A stretch of 64,000 nucleotides of DNA from Hygrophila difformis (Eukaryota > Streptophyta > Magnoliopsida > Lamiales > Acanthaceae). The stretch lies in the NCBI GenBank assembly GCA_030278955.1, contig JAOANR010000004.1, positions 59,049,120 through 59,113,119 of the forward strand, in the 5' to 3' direction. The first letter of the stretch is position 1. The number at the start of each line of letters is the position of its first letter. Below the pieces are notes generated by a model that was not told where the DNA came from, did not search any database, and saw only the letters and a list, made by a program, of their open reading frames with translations. A program made the position numbers and the translations under genes. Positions 12,991 to 25,090 of this stretch are shown here, piece after piece.

Positions 12991-13546
12991 AGTCATTTCG
13001 CTTCCTTACTCTCCTATTTTAATGCATGGTCATGGGGTAAGTATACTAAAGCTACACTCAATTGTTGCAATCCTTTCTTTTAACCCATCTTGCATCATCA
13101 ATCCAGATCAGAATTCCCTTTTAACAATACTTTTTATAAAGATTATTGAATCCATGCAGGCATATTCACACACCATCTACTACCAATAAACCCCCGAATC
13201 GCCAACTTTAGCACCTTCTTGTCAATTCTTCCACGTGCGTGGCTTCAATTTTTCCTTCTTTCTTGCTAATTTGCTCAGTTTTCTATTTTCCTATGAAATC
13301 CAAGGTTCTGTGGTTATTACTCTATTCACTCAGACAATTTTTATACGTTTCAATTATCTCTAGAATTACATTCCACGTTTCGTAATTTAAGTAATCTAAT
13401 AACTTTATTTGGTTCTTGAAGTCATAGAACATCAAAACCCTATAAGTTCAAAATGATGATTTCTTCCATCCTACTTATTAATATCTTATATCAGTACTAA
13501 CGTGTTATCTTTTTTCTTTCTTATCCCCATTTCATTCGTTTTACAG

Positions 13547-13663
13547 GAAGCTCTATGGACACTTTAGAATGTGTCATTTCTTGTGGAAGAACTGCAAGGT
13601 TTAGTATCAAAGCAGTGGAAAAGAAATGGATTGGCAGGGAAAAGATCCATCTACAGATTTTCG
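13547..13663 (+). pseudogene. Exon-like block inside the Helitron, unknown family
   Basis: An open 117-bp block with a good acceptor (TTTTACAG) before it and a donor (GTATGC) after it. In one frame it reads SSMDTLECVISCGRTARF followed by SIKAVEKKWIGREKI. A further block at about 14278 after CTTCCAG reads ETKLSEDSRKCAENT and then stops. I do not recognise the family. It probably belongs to the same captured transcript as the 6.3-8.6 kb fragments. Confidence 0.35.
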
Positions 13664-14797
13664 GTATGCTATCACTCCTGATTGATTTTTTGCAGAATGA
13701 ATTTGTCAAAATTGTGTCAAGTATTAAATTATGTTATACTTTGCAAAGAGCTTTTTGGTATGTTTACCGTCTCTTCATTCTGGCACATAATAAAAATTTG
13801 CGGCTGTTGTCTTCATCGTAGAATGAAAGTTATTTGTATATGTCGAGCTATCATACACAGCTATAAAGAACGGAAAACAATATTCAACCTTCCTTTAATT
13901 TAATTTAGTCTCTAAACAAAATTCTAGGTAAATGCAAATCTGATGTTTACTTTTCCCTAAACCCTGCAAATTCTTTCATCTTGTCCTCTCCTTTTCTATC
14001 TATTTTTGGTACACAACTACCTTATCTTCTTTCTTTTTTTTTGGTCTAATTTTTCTTCCTTTCCAAATCAATAACTTATGTGAGTTTTCTAATTTGTCTT
14101 AGATGCCTTATCTTCAAATGTTCCTTTTTTAGGGCAATGCACATTTGTTATTGATTGAAAGTCTTGTTTGTTTGATGTTGTTGAGATAGGTCAGAAGACT
14201 AACATTTCTTATTTTCTGATAGCAATTTCATCAATATAGAGGTCTTGATTTATGTATGTATCTTATTTCTTCCAGAAACCAAATTGTCAGAAGATAGCAG
14301 GAAATGTGCTGAAAATACATAACCAGTGGAAAAAGAACGTGGAAATCTGTTGAAACTCTTTCGCACAGAGGTTACTTATTTGATTATTAAAATGTTGTGA
14401 TCTAGCACATTATGCAATTCAAAGGAATGTATGATATTTGCGTTCAAAGAATACGCGGGTGTGAGAGATTGTGTTATGATCTCTGACAGTATATAGGACC
14501 AATGTATATCAGAGTCATTTCACTCTTGTTTGAGCTATCATGTTCATCAGTCTACGCAACTATGATTATGTATATGACTTTTATTTGTGCTTTTAGCTTG
14601 ATTAACGAATGCACTCGGCAATCTTTTTTGTTACAACAGTATATGAATAGATTGTTTCCTGCTCATTGCATAGTGTAGGAATGCATGCATTTGTACAATC
14701 GCATGAAGACTTATTTGCTCAAATTATCGGTATGGCATTCCATGCTATCTCATTACATCATCCAAAATTCAACGCCTTTTTATAAATCATTACAAGC

Positions 14798-14829
14798 GAG
14801 GGGCATCGCCCGCTCATAACGAGCACTAG
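14798..14829 (+). other. Helitron 3' terminus: hairpin and CTAG
   Basis: Stem GAG-GGGC / GCCC-G-CTC with loop ATC and one bulged base, a ten-base spacer, then CTAG, followed by T. This is the canonical position of the Helitron rolling-circle termination signal. Confidence 0.72.
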
Positions 14830-15620
14830 TATATATATATATATACATAGGCGGATCTATGTGCAAAGCAATGGTGGCACGGGATACCACTCAAATTTAT
14901 AAAATTGTTATTTTAAGCTTGAACTTTTTTTATATTTGAATAGAATTGCCTTAGTGCAACCACTCAATTTTATGGTGATACCACTATTATCACTTTCAAT
15001 TTAGGTTTTCTCTTTGTTTTTTTATATTGTGACTCTAATCCTAATTCCAACTTGGCTTCCATTTATTTTGTGATACCACTGTCAAAACTTTCTGGATCCG
15101 CCGCTGTATATATATATATATCCATATATTTATAAAAAAATAATCAATATAGTAAATCATTACTAAAAAATACTCAATTTTAGAATATCATATTATGAAT
15201 CACCCCGTTTTTCTATCCTAATTTAATTATATACCAATGGGGTGTAATATATAATCTATGCAAAATTCATTCAGTATATTGTTTCCACCTCTTCATTAGA
15301 TTTTGATGGTCTGGTAACGTCGAATAATTAGGTATACAAAATATTATAGCACAAGCTCTATCATCTTATTATAAGATGTATGTGGTTTTATGATGATACC
15401 ATTATAGTAATAAACTATACTCCTACAGTCCTACTTCATCTGTCTTGATTTACATTGGTCATTTTATTTTTATTTTTTTTGGATTTACGTTTGTTCATTT
15501 TCTATATTTTGTAAAAATTTACAAATTTAATATTGAATTAAATTTTTTAAATAACAATTATTAATTTTCATTATCTTAATCTCGAGCTCATGCCCAAATC
15601 AATTAAGTTGAGACAAAGTT
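14830..15620. other. AT-rich intergenic DNA between Helitron and SINE
   Basis: Contains short (TA)n runs near 14830-14846 and 15110-15122. No coding region is seen. Confidence 0.45.
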
Positions 15621-15745
15621 TTTTTTTTTTTTTTTTTTTTTTTTGCTGAACAAAAGGACGGAGAACGGGCCGGTGGGATTGAACCTCCAACCTTCCGTTC
15701 GAAGTCAAAAGACTTAACCACTTGGGCTAACTCCTCATCCCCAAA
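15621..15745 (-). mobile_element. tRNA-derived SINE
   Basis: On the minus strand it has an A-box-like word (tagcccaagtggttaag), a B-box-like word (ggttcaatcc) and a poly(A) tail, seen as the T run at 15619-15644. It is bracketed by the 13-bp target duplication ttgagacaaagtt at 15608-15620 and 15746-15758. Confidence 0.88.
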
Positions 15746-15942
15746 TTGAGACAAAGTTGATAATGAAAATGTCAAAACTCAAACTTAGCCAAATATATTT
15801 TGGAAAGATTTTAGTTCCCCTTAGCTTGTGCCTTGTTGAGTAGGATTGGGAAAAGGGACCGTATCAAAAGTGCAAAATAGAGGCGAAATATTGCAAATTC
15901 CCAACAGTGGGGCACTTGGGAATTGTAGAGAACCGGACCGGA

Positions 15943-15950
15943 TATAAAAG
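15943..15950 (+). promoter_or_regulatory. TATA box, probably the original RING1 promoter
   Basis: TATAAAAG in a GC-containing context. The MULE target site lies about 35-45 bp downstream, where transcription would be expected to start. Sequence on the far side of the MULE (19879 onward) continues as leader for the RING1 ATG at 20002, so this box was probably that gene's core promoter before the insertion. Confidence 0.6.
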
Positions 15951-16640
15951 GAGGCAACCGGACCCTAAATTCCATAGTTGGCGTGTGGAAAAAATGATTT
16001 TTTAGTCCGTTATCTTTTAAAAATATCCAAATCGGTCCGTTAGAAATTTTTTATCCCATATTGTCCTCTACATTTACTAATTTTATCCGATTTGGTCCTA
16101 ATTACTTAATTAAGCTAAACTTACTGATGTGGCATAAACGAGGATCGAATTGGACTCCACCTTGGCAGAAGAAAATTGCCTAAGGTCCCAACTCATTACA
16201 CATCATGTTGAACAGGCTATACTATATTGCAATAGATATTCCATTTCAGGAAGAAACACCAACGAACCCTAAAAAAATCCCACCCACCGCTGCTGTCCAA
16301 AAACGCCATCTTCAAATTTGTTCAAGACTAGTGCGACCCATCATCACCAAATCCCACCCACCGCTGCTTCCCCATTTGTTCAAGACCCATCATCACCAAA
16401 TCCAATCGAGCTTCAACGGCGTGAACGGCGACGACATGAGGCGGCGGGAACGCAAGGACTCGTCGGCGTCGTCCAGGACTCCAGGCGGCGGCAGGCAGCG
16501 GCGGCGCACACAGCCCTCCCTCTCCGACCTTCTACCCTCGCGCCGGCGGCCTGGCGTCCCGACTAGAGGAGCATCGGCGGCCCCCGTTCTCCTCCCTCGC
16601 GGCTCCGACGGCAGCAGACTGAAGCTGGCTCCGCCGGCGG

Positions 16641-19384
16641 TGTAACACCCCGGATTTGATAACCCAGGCCGGGATGTCACCGCCGCATCTCCCTAGCAAG
16701 ACACGGCTTCCCGAGCTCGCTAAGGAAATGCAAGGCTTGTGGGTATGTAAAAGATTTAAAACGTTTCAAGATTTAGTCCGGAAATTTATAATACTTAATA
16801 CGATAGTAGTAATCATCATGTGCGAAAAATAAATAGAGTAAGTGCAGCGGAAAGTAAATCACGGCCAACATGGCCAAATTCTCGGGTTTAACAGACCGGG
16901 TAAAAACAGTACGATGCAGAATTTAAAATGTCCGTTATGATTTCCCCCAAGTGCATATGCAATGCGTCACTCGACATACTCTGTAAACAAAAAAGGAAAA
17001 TGACAACGGTTGTCAGTATAAAAATATACTGAGTAAGTTAATCCCTAACTAACAAATAAAAGGGGTTACAAGTGTTTAAACTAAAGATTTCGCTTACCGT
17101 ACGAGAATTAAAAATACATAATTTATTAGCAGCGAAAAAAACATGATTAAAGGGCTTAATCTTAAAAGCGTAATTTAAAGCATAATTTAAGATGCATAAA
17201 CTTTAAATACATAATTAAAGACATGATAAATACGATTTAAGCATAATGAAACACTCACACAAGTCTTTTACTTTTCATCCCGTAGACTAAGAAGAGGACA
17301 CCATACCGGGAGATCACTAACGAGGCAATCTCAACATAGGACCACTAACGAGGCAGTCCAAACAATGGGAGACCACTAACGAGACAGTCTCAAAGATAGT
17401 AGGACCACTAACGAGGCGATCCAAAAAGATAGTAGGACCACTAACGAGGCGATCCACAAATACAGCGCGCGAGATCACTAACGAGGCAATCTCAGATAGT
17501 AAGGAGACCACTAACGAGGCAGTCTCAAAGATAATGATAGTATGAAGATCGGCTCAGCCTAGTGAACGGGATTTTTCGAAAGTTCGTATTTCAAAGTTAT
17601 CAAATGATCGATATCGCGTTTTCATAGTTCGAGTTTTCTCAAGTTCGAAAAATCCTATTCGAGGCAGTTTACGCCTTTCTTAATTTAAAATTCGTCTTTT
17701 CTCCAAAAATTCTGAAATTTTTACAGTAATTCAAAAACACACACACGAACAACTTTCATGTTTTAAGTTTTTGGAAATAAGGTTCCGAAGCGAGTTGAAA
17801 TCCGAGTTTATTGCATGGAATAATTTCTGTCTTAAAAACTGTTTTCGTCACAGGTTCGTGCAACGCCGATTAAAAATTCATTTCAAAACCAATAGGTGTG
17901 AAATTTTTACAGTAACTACACAACACGTTAAGGAACAACTTTCATGTTTTAAGAATTTGGAAATAATGAATTCTTGGTACTCAAAAATAGAGTGCAACTC
18001 ACTGCATACTCATGGCCCTTAAAACAATCTTAAAACAGTTCTGAAAATTTGGCCGTTTGGAATATCAAATGAACACCAAAATCCGTGAAATTTAATATGC
18101 ATAATCTAGACACAATTATCTACAACTTTTGTTTAGGAATGCAAAGTTAAATCATTCGAAAAATGGGTGAAAAACATGCATCAAGTTGAATGTAGAAATC
18201 TGTCAGAGTTTTAAAACGTCTGGGTTGTCACAGAAAGTTTACGGCGTGATTTGGGATAGCAAAACTTAACGTCAACGGCTGAAATTTGGACACAAGATAG
18301 ATAAAGGTGTTAGGAACAACTTTTATGTTGAAAAGTTTTCGGTTTGAATTCCCGAAGGTCGAGTTTTAGGCGAGTCTTTAAAATTGGACGAAAATAGGGT
18401 TTTTGAAAACCGATTTTTGTTACAGGCCTATATCTCGAGATTTAAACAACAAATAACCACGAAAATTTGTGAGTAAGGTTTTAACTTACTTAGGGATTGG
18501 GTTTCCAGACGTCCTAGGGTCACGACGAACGGCCAACTTCTCCGATTGCTTTTTGTTCGTTTTCCGACGGGAAATCGTAGTAAGGAAAAAGGGTTAGAAT
18601 ATGAGTTTTTGAGATCTATGGACGAATTGAAACTTCTTACAATAGCTTACCAAGAGTCTAGAGGGCAGGGGCTTGTCCCGGTCGTCCCGTTGTCGCCGGA
18701 ATACTCGCCGGAAAGTGGTGTCGAAGGAGTTTGAACTTGGAGAGGGAATTGAGGGTGGAGGCTTGAATGTTTTCTGAAAACCTAGGGTTTGGGGCGCCCC
18801 TAGGGTATTCTTAAGCCTTCCCCAAGGCTGAGATTCGATTGCCATGGTTAGGGGTGTTGTTTTTGGCAAGAAAATCGCCATGGAAGGAAAGTTTACACTT
18901 TCAGCACCTCTGGCGCGCTGGTGGCGCGCACCTAAGCTTTTGCCCGCGCGGAGCACGCGCGACCAGCCTGGAGTCGCGACGCCTTTGTCCGCGCGGTGGC
19001 CGCGCGGCGGCGCGCGGACAGCGCGGGCCGGCCGGACCGGCCGGTTCGGCGGTCCGCGTGTTCCGTCGGGTCTTCCCTCGCTTTCCCCTACCGGTTTTCT
19101 ACGTGTTAGCTCGATTCCCTGGGTCGTCTCCGTTTCGAAATCTTCTCCTTAAACTTGCTACGAGTCCGGCTTATCGCTCGCAACATTTCCGTGTCCTAAT
19201 TAGCCTAGTCTAAATTGGTTCCGACTCCTCCTATCGTCCTTGTGATCTAATTCGTGATGTATTTTGTGATTTATTTCGTGACTGAACTTAGAAATTAGTT
19301 CCAAGCTGCCTACGTACCCTGTGAAGGGATCAAGTCATGACGTAGTTCAAAACAATTTGAATTTGTTTTTCCCCGGGTGTTACA
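16641..19384 (-). mobile_element. Solo LTR of a Ty3/gypsy-type element
   Basis: Begins TGTAACACCCCGG and ends CCGGGTGTTACA, forming TG..CA inverted ends. It is flanked by the perfect 5-bp duplication ggcgg (16636-16640, 19385-19389). It is 2744 bp with no coding domains, so it is most simply a solo LTR left by recombination between two LTRs. Orientation is taken as minus because a conserved motif at about 19300-19350 matches the sense strand of the gypsy element at 56.6 kb. It contains a hairpin array (17310-17526) and a very GC-rich patch (about 18910-19075). Confidence 0.88.
17310..17526. repeat. Array of seven short hairpins with constant loop and varying stems
   Basis: Seven units share the loop CACTAACGAGGCA or a one-to-two-base variant. 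The bases on either side change together. Units 1 and 6 have GAGAT/ATCTC, units 3 and 7 have GAGAC/GTCTC, and unit 2 has GGAC/GTCC. Units 4 and 5 have GGA/TCC with an inner C-A mismatch followed by a C-G pair. Units start at about 17310, 17339, 17369, 17402, 17434, 17471 and 17504. Linkers vary in length (about 6-16 bases). Confidence 0.9.
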
Positions 19385-20001
19385 GGCGGTCTACCTCTTC
19401 CTCCAGGCAACGGCAGCAAACGGTGAGCGGCATCCCTCCCTCTAGCGTCGGACGGCGCCTCCCCGAGCAGCCGCGGCGGAGCAGCGACGAGCGGCCTCCT
19501 CGAACGGCTGGGATGGCAGCGGCGTCCTCCGGGACGCGGGCGAGCGGCGGCGGTGGCGGCAGCTCCCTCTCCCCTCGGCGGCGCTCTCCCTCTCCTCCTC
19601 GCTCTCTCTCTCTCCGGCCTTCTCCTTGCGGCGATGGCAGCGGACTTGGAGTCCAATATGATGTGTAATGAGTTGGGACCTTAGGCAATTTTCTTCTGCC
19701 AAGGTGGAGTCCAATTCCATTGCCACGTCAGTAAGTTTAGCTTAATTAAGTAATTAGGACCAAATCGGATAAAATTAGTAAATGTAGTGGACCATATGGG
19801 ACAAAAAATTTCTAACGGACCGATTTGGATATTTTTGATAGGTAACGGACTAAAAAATCATTTTTTCCGTTGGCGTGTTACAAGAATACATACAGAAACA
19901 TTACATACATACCTTCCATTTCGAAAAGCCACCCGCAAATCTATACTCGATTGCCTCCTCCTTTCGTCATTGATTGCGTATCTCCACCACCGCCGCTCTA
20001 A

Positions 20002-21072
20002 ATGCCTTCGCAGAACCGTCCCCGTAAATCCACCACCCCGATACCTCCGCTGAACAATGGCGAACAAGCCGATGATTTGCCCCGAGCATCCGAGAGCCAT
20101 AACCAACAGCAGCGTGAAGACGCCGGAGGTACGTGCTTGCATATATGCACATCTTCAGGTGTGTGGACATGCACTGATTATGAATTGAGTTCCAGTGATG
20201 TGTTTTTTTCGGGATTTCATTTTTGTTTTCGACCTTTAGGTTTGTTGGCTTCTATTTTCAGATTCTGATGGGAGTTCGAACCCTAGCGATGGAAAAGATG
20301 ACGAGTACTGTTCTGTACCTTTTTCTTCTTGTAGCTATGCATTTGCGCACACACTCACGTATAAACAGTCAGTTGTACATGTCCGGCTATTATAATTTTG
20401 ATCGTGTTGATTGTGCTCGTGCGTTTTTTTTCTTTCTAAATAATCATTTCCGCTTGTAGCTTCAGGTTCTTGTTTTTCTCTCTTTTTGATTCCTGATCAT
20501 CTGGTAAGGGAAATTCGTAATTGTATTTGACAGATTGATGAAAATGAAGTGCCTTTATTTTGTTTTGCGTTCGTTTTTTGCTTACCCTGTTCATTTTAAA
20601 CTTTTGATCGCTGCATGGTGCATCTTGCATGATCAACCCAGAGGTGAGATAGCACTATTTTGAATTTTGATAACTTTGTTTGAACTGGGTTCATCGGGGT
20701 TGTGTTTGTTGGATGCTGCATTGTTGCACGTATTCTTGCTCATTTGTCCTGCAAATATAATCTCTGTTTTGAATTGAGTTGCAAAAGGTTGCTTTCTGGA
20801 GTTCTGAATGCTTGTTTACATACCTATGTGATTGCTTCTCACGGTGCTGGAATGAATTCATGCTATTTTAAATTTCCATGCGGCATCTTCGCCATCAAAA
20901 CATGGATGACGAAATTTTAATCACACTACCCCATTAATTGTTCTAATGGAATGAGACGAGTTTTTGACCTGTGTTTAAGATGTCAAGAAGTTATTTGGTG
21001 TTTAGACACCTCTGAGTATTTGCATGTGAGGGATGTACAATGAGATAACATTTCTTCTGTTTTTTGTCTTGC

Positions 21073-21106
<34 letters not shown>

Positions 21107-24100
21107 GGAAAGAAAAAATAAATAGAGTGAATGAAGTTTAGTGAGAAGGTTATATGTATCTGTAGGAGTCTAACTTGAAGATCAATTCAGTCTTGTAAGC
21201 AGTTAAAGACCTTTATATGGACATCGGATTAAAGTTTATCTAATCATGTTGACATTACAACAAACTTATCCATCATCAAAGCAAGCCCAAGACCCTATAA
21301 GAAAGCTTCCCCTTGCTGACCCTGAGTGCAGCTAAACCTTGATTGTTTATAGACTTCCTGAGCTGGAAATATCAATTTAGGGCCAAGTCATTTGTAGCCA
21401 GTGGTTTGACAGTTATCTCTTGTGCTCATTTCATCAACTAAAACACTTTTCAGGCAAAAATGCATGTGTATCATCTTTTTCCAGATATACGTCTAACTAT
21501 GTGGCCAGTTATATTTATTGTTCATCTTATCTTGCACTTCAACCACCATTTTATCTATATGATTTTGTTTATGATCAAACAAAGGAGCAGGAATACAGAA
21601 CAGACTCTCAGCTCCAGTTTCTACATTTTGTTGTATGATGGTGAAAATTAGAAGTAAACTAAATTTAATGTTGTTGAATTTCAGATTTGTTCTTGTGAAT
21701 TCGGCTGAGCTTCGTAAAGAATTCCAGTGTCCAATATGCTTGGGTATGCATTTTCTAAATCTAGTTTCAGTTTCAATGCTCTGTGATGAAGAGCTCCTGT
21801 CTAACCTGCATGTGGAGAGTTGATATTGCAATGTGCCTAAATAACTGTATATAGACCCTATTGGTCACCTCTGTCTTCCCCTTTGGTTCAGTTTAGTTTT
21901 TTAAAATCCTTATGGACAGGCATCATAAGGAAGACAAGAACAGTCATGGAATGCTTACATCGTTTTTGCAGAGAGTGCATTGATAAGTCCATGCGCCTTG
22001 GGTATCTTCTTCTACTCTTCTAATTCACTAATTGTTGAAGTTCTTGTTTTTAAGGTGATGTTGTTTTCTTTTAAGGAATAACGAGTGTCCTTCCTGCCGC
22101 ACACATTGTGCTAGCCGTCGTTCCCTAAGAGATGATCCGAACTACGATAATTTGATTACTGCACTGTATCCAGACATTGATAAGTACGAGGCAGAGGTAA
22201 TATATTGAGTGGTTTTCATTCCTCTTCTCTTGGGATGTTTCCTTCACTTTATTATCATCCATTGCTCTTGTCATCGTAGGAAATGGCTCTCCATGAAGAG
22301 GACAAAAATCTCAATATCCAGGTCAGGGATCTTGATGTTAACCTTCAATACATGGATCCTGTAGTTTATTGAGCATCAGTAATTTAGTATTCTCGTATGT
22401 TAACCTCATATTTCTATTATCAATTTATCATGAAAGTCTAAGTAGTGATCAAAGAAAAATTCTTACATGCCATGTTAATAACATTATTAGGATGGATTCA
22501 ACTGATTTTATCCATCTTCTCATATTTACGTTTAATGGCAGATCCAAGCTTCGATTGCCCAGACATTTCAACGTCAGGCAGAAGCTCATGGAAAGAAACG
22601 AACATCACGTGGACCTGCATCTTCTGTGTCTGATAGGAGACACAGCAGTCGCCAAAATTGGAGTCGTGAGAAAAGATGTCATGTAGTTGAGTACAGCGAA
22701 TCAGATGAAGAAGTTATCAATGCGCAGTCTTCAGCTGATGAGCACCATGCTGCAATTAAATATAAACGACGCAAGAAGTGGAGCAGAGGATTGGCTTCGC
22801 ATCCTTCATCCAGAACCAAGGCTGATGATGGGAATAACTCAAAATCAAATCGAGAATCTCAGGACAGTGGCCAGTTGCTTGCTTGGGGAAGAGCAGGTAC
22901 ACGTAGCAACAACAGACATGGAGGCCTTGCTTGGGCAGGGGTCAAGTTTAACCGAAGTGATCGTATTGCAAAGTTGGTAGATTATCTCCAGTCACAAAAT
23001 GAAAAGCTGGTATGATGCTTGAAAAGCTAACTCTTTATCCTTACATATATTGATACATGAAGTTCTTCTGCTACTATCCATGTCCCAGAAAAGTAACTGG
23101 AATGGGGGTTCCTCTTGTTATTTCCATGGACAGATGAACATTAGTCTGGTCCTCGTTCCCTTGAAAGGGGGATGGGTAAGAAGCTTGTCTCGACCCTATA
23201 TCAGCTGCAGCCTCACGTTCACAGTCAGGCAATTATGTCAGGTAATTCACCATGATTAATACTTTCTGGTGTTCTTATTCAGCATTCTAGAAGAAGCTGT
23301 AGCAATCCTGACTTCTTTGAAAATCACTTTTTTTTTTTTTGTTTGCCCTTGCAGTACGTTGAGATGCATGCAGGTGTATCGTATAACGTGGAACTACTGA
23401 TAGTAAAAGGTGTCAGAGCAGCACACCACTCTGCAATCTTTGAAGTCGACGGAACTTGTAATCTAAGTCCTAGCCCCAATGAGTTGCAGGTGTTGGACGA
23501 TGATGGTCTAACGATGGAGGAAATTTATGGGAAGTATTTTGAGAGTAATCTGGTAAGATTTATCCTTCGTGTATAATTCTTCAAGCTGGATGAAGTAAAT
23601 TAAATAAGGGCCATTTACCATCTATAATCTTTGAACTTATCAAAATCCAGAAAAGGGAACTTTAGAAGAGGATAACTATTGATCCTAGAGTTTGGCTCAT
23701 CTAACAAACAAGGTAAGCTTGGTTTGGCTTGGCTCATTAGATAAGATACCAAACAAACTATTTGACGGCAACTTGTTTTAATTCTCTAAGCTTATTTCAT
23801 ATCATTTCTTTTTCTTTTCTTTGTTTACATATAAATGAACAATTAATATTGAAGGTATAAAAAATTACGTACAATATTATATAAATTTTTTGGATGAAAA
23901 TATTATATAAATTTCAGTTAATTAATTGCAAAATCATTAAAATATCCCTATTTTTTAAACAACTAACCCCTTGAACACTAATAACGATTAGCGGACACTC
24001 TTGTCTGTAGTACTATTTAACTTCATTTGTTAAGCCACCCAAATTAATTAAAATGTAGTGTGTTTGGGTTGTTTAACTTGGCAAACCAGCTGAAATCAAC

Positions 24101-24688
24101 CAAATGAAATCTAAACTGACCAAGCTTAATTATTCCTATCCTATCTGCCCAATTTGTGCACAGCAACAGAAATACCAAATATCATCTGCATTGTTGAATT
24201 TTTTTTAAAACTTGTTTAACGTCTTCTCTTTGCTGGATTGAGGTTCCAGCAGCCCCGCTGCTCCCACAAATTCGAGCTCCAACTCGATGATGTGATCATA
24301 TGACCAGTATAAAAGTTTAAATGATGATGTGATTGTTTATATCTTTAGCCACATGGTACTACTATTCATGAATTATGTTTGAATGCCGAAATCTCATGTT
24401 ATATTTAGCTTGTCAACTGGGATTCCAATTTCCAACATTCGAACCATCTGACCAGCTATAGAGTGCAGCTTATTTGTCTTATTACTCCATTAGTCTGCTA
24501 TATCCTACAGAATAAAACCAGTAGTCCCTTTTCTCAATTTGATAATACTACTATATATGTATGTGTGTTCTATTTGTATACTACCTGGGGCCACACATTT
24601 TATGCCTGTTTGAAATCGCCTCTACTTTCAGGTTTTAGCATATCGGAAAAAGCTGCCTTCTATTTTCTGGTTAAAGGACACCTGCTGA
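20002..24688 (+). CDS. RING1: RING1-type E3 ubiquitin ligase of Polycomb repressive complex 1
   Basis: Plant RING1 homologue. PRC1 E3 ligases monoubiquitinate histone H2A in the nucleus and partner BMI1-type RING proteins and LHP1. Coding exons: 20002-20128, 20262-20304, 21685-21743, 21920-22001, 22076-22196, 22280-22321, 22542-23009, 23089-23241, 23355-23552, 24632-24688. All borders are GT..AG, and the phases add up to exactly 450 codons (449 aa), near the Arabidopsis RING1B length. The C3HC4 RING finger spans about residues 72-111 (CPICLG, ECLHRFCREC, CPSCRTHCASRRSLRDDP). A basic, Ser-rich linker with a bipartite KYKRRKK-like signal follows, then LLAWGRAGTRSNNRHGG and a C-terminal RAWUL domain (about 320-445, ending LAYRKK). 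The frame is intact. The 5' leader is separated from its likely TATA box by a MULE. RING1A versus RING1B orthology cannot be decided by eye. Confidence 0.93.
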
Positions 24689-24828
24689 TTTCTTTGGACT
24701 TGGACCGCATGCAAACAATGTACAAAATCCCTTTGTATGTTTGTTAAATTATACTCCCCTTTTTAAACGTAATACTTTCTTTTTTGGATATTTCATAATA
24801 AATGTTTTATTCCTTACATTACGTGTTA

Positions 24829-25088
24829 CTACCTCCGTTTCTTTTTAAGTGTTACGTTTCTCTTCTGCACGTTTGCCAATGCACATTTTAAATTAATAAT
24901 AACTCAAATTCGGTACAAGTATAAATTTTAAAAATTTGATATTTAAAAACTACAAGATGAGACGAATCCAACAAGATCTCTCTTGACTATATTTTTTCTT
25001 GTATAACTATAAGAAAAATAAAAGTCAAAGTGCTACAATGAACAGTAAAAAAAGTCATAACGTAACACTTATTTAGAAACGGAGGGAG
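24829..25088. mobile_element. Stowaway MITE, full length
   Basis: Left terminus ctacctccgtttc, right terminus aaacggagggag, TA on both sides. It begins about 140 bp downstream of the RING1 stop codon, so it may lie in or just after the 3' UTR. Confidence 0.87.
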
Positions 25089-25090
25089 TA

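Larger units (their letters stand above)
6280..14829 (+). mobile_element. Probable non-autonomous Helitron with captured gene fragments
   Basis: The 3' end is well supported: an imperfect hairpin (GAG-GGGC, loop ATC, GCCC-G-CTC, 14798-14815), then ten bases, then CTAG at 14826-14829 followed by host T. The 5' end is less certain: TC at 6280 after host A, or TC at 6298. Both are followed by AT-rich sequence and aagtgtgaa, a pattern common at plant Helitron 5' ends. Helitrons insert between A and T without target duplication, which fits. The interior carries spliced exon-like fragments and a decayed reductase fragment on the plus strand. It was later interrupted by a LINE (9135-12232) and Stowaways. 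No Rep/helicase is encoded, so it would need help to move. Confidence 0.6.
15987..19868. mobile_element. Non-autonomous MULE with long inverted repeats, interrupted by a solo LTR
   Basis: Inverted repeats of about 220 bp (15987-16210 and about 19650-19868) begin ggaaaaaatg and end cattttttcc. The perfect 10-bp direct repeat gttggcgtgt at 15977-15986 and 19869-19878 is the target duplication. MULE duplications are usually 9 bp but 8-11 occur. The GC-rich interior (about 16420-16640 and 19390-19640) lacks a transposase. A solo LTR inserted later at 16641. Without it the MULE is about 1.1 kb. The GC-rich interior may be captured host sequence (Pack-MULE-like), but I cannot identify its source. 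Confidence 0.9.

Noticed and set aside
15621..15745. Possible tRNA gene
   Set aside because: A- and B-box words are present, but the element has a poly(A) tail and target duplication, so it is a SINE. The same applies to 5214-5365, 31966-32136 and 37745-37884.
16205..16680. Pro/Arg-rich reading frames in the MULE left interior
   Set aside because: No domain is recognised. GC-rich composition explains the open frames, and the region is cut by the solo LTR.
17310..17526. CRISPR-like repeat array
   Set aside because: Repeats are regularly spaced and palindromic, but this is plant nuclear DNA, the 'spacers' are only 6-16 bases, there are no cas genes, and the array lies inside an LTR.
19321..19726. 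Overlapping frames on both strands in the MULE right interior
   Set aside because: Same compositional effect, with no splice signals joining them to RING1.
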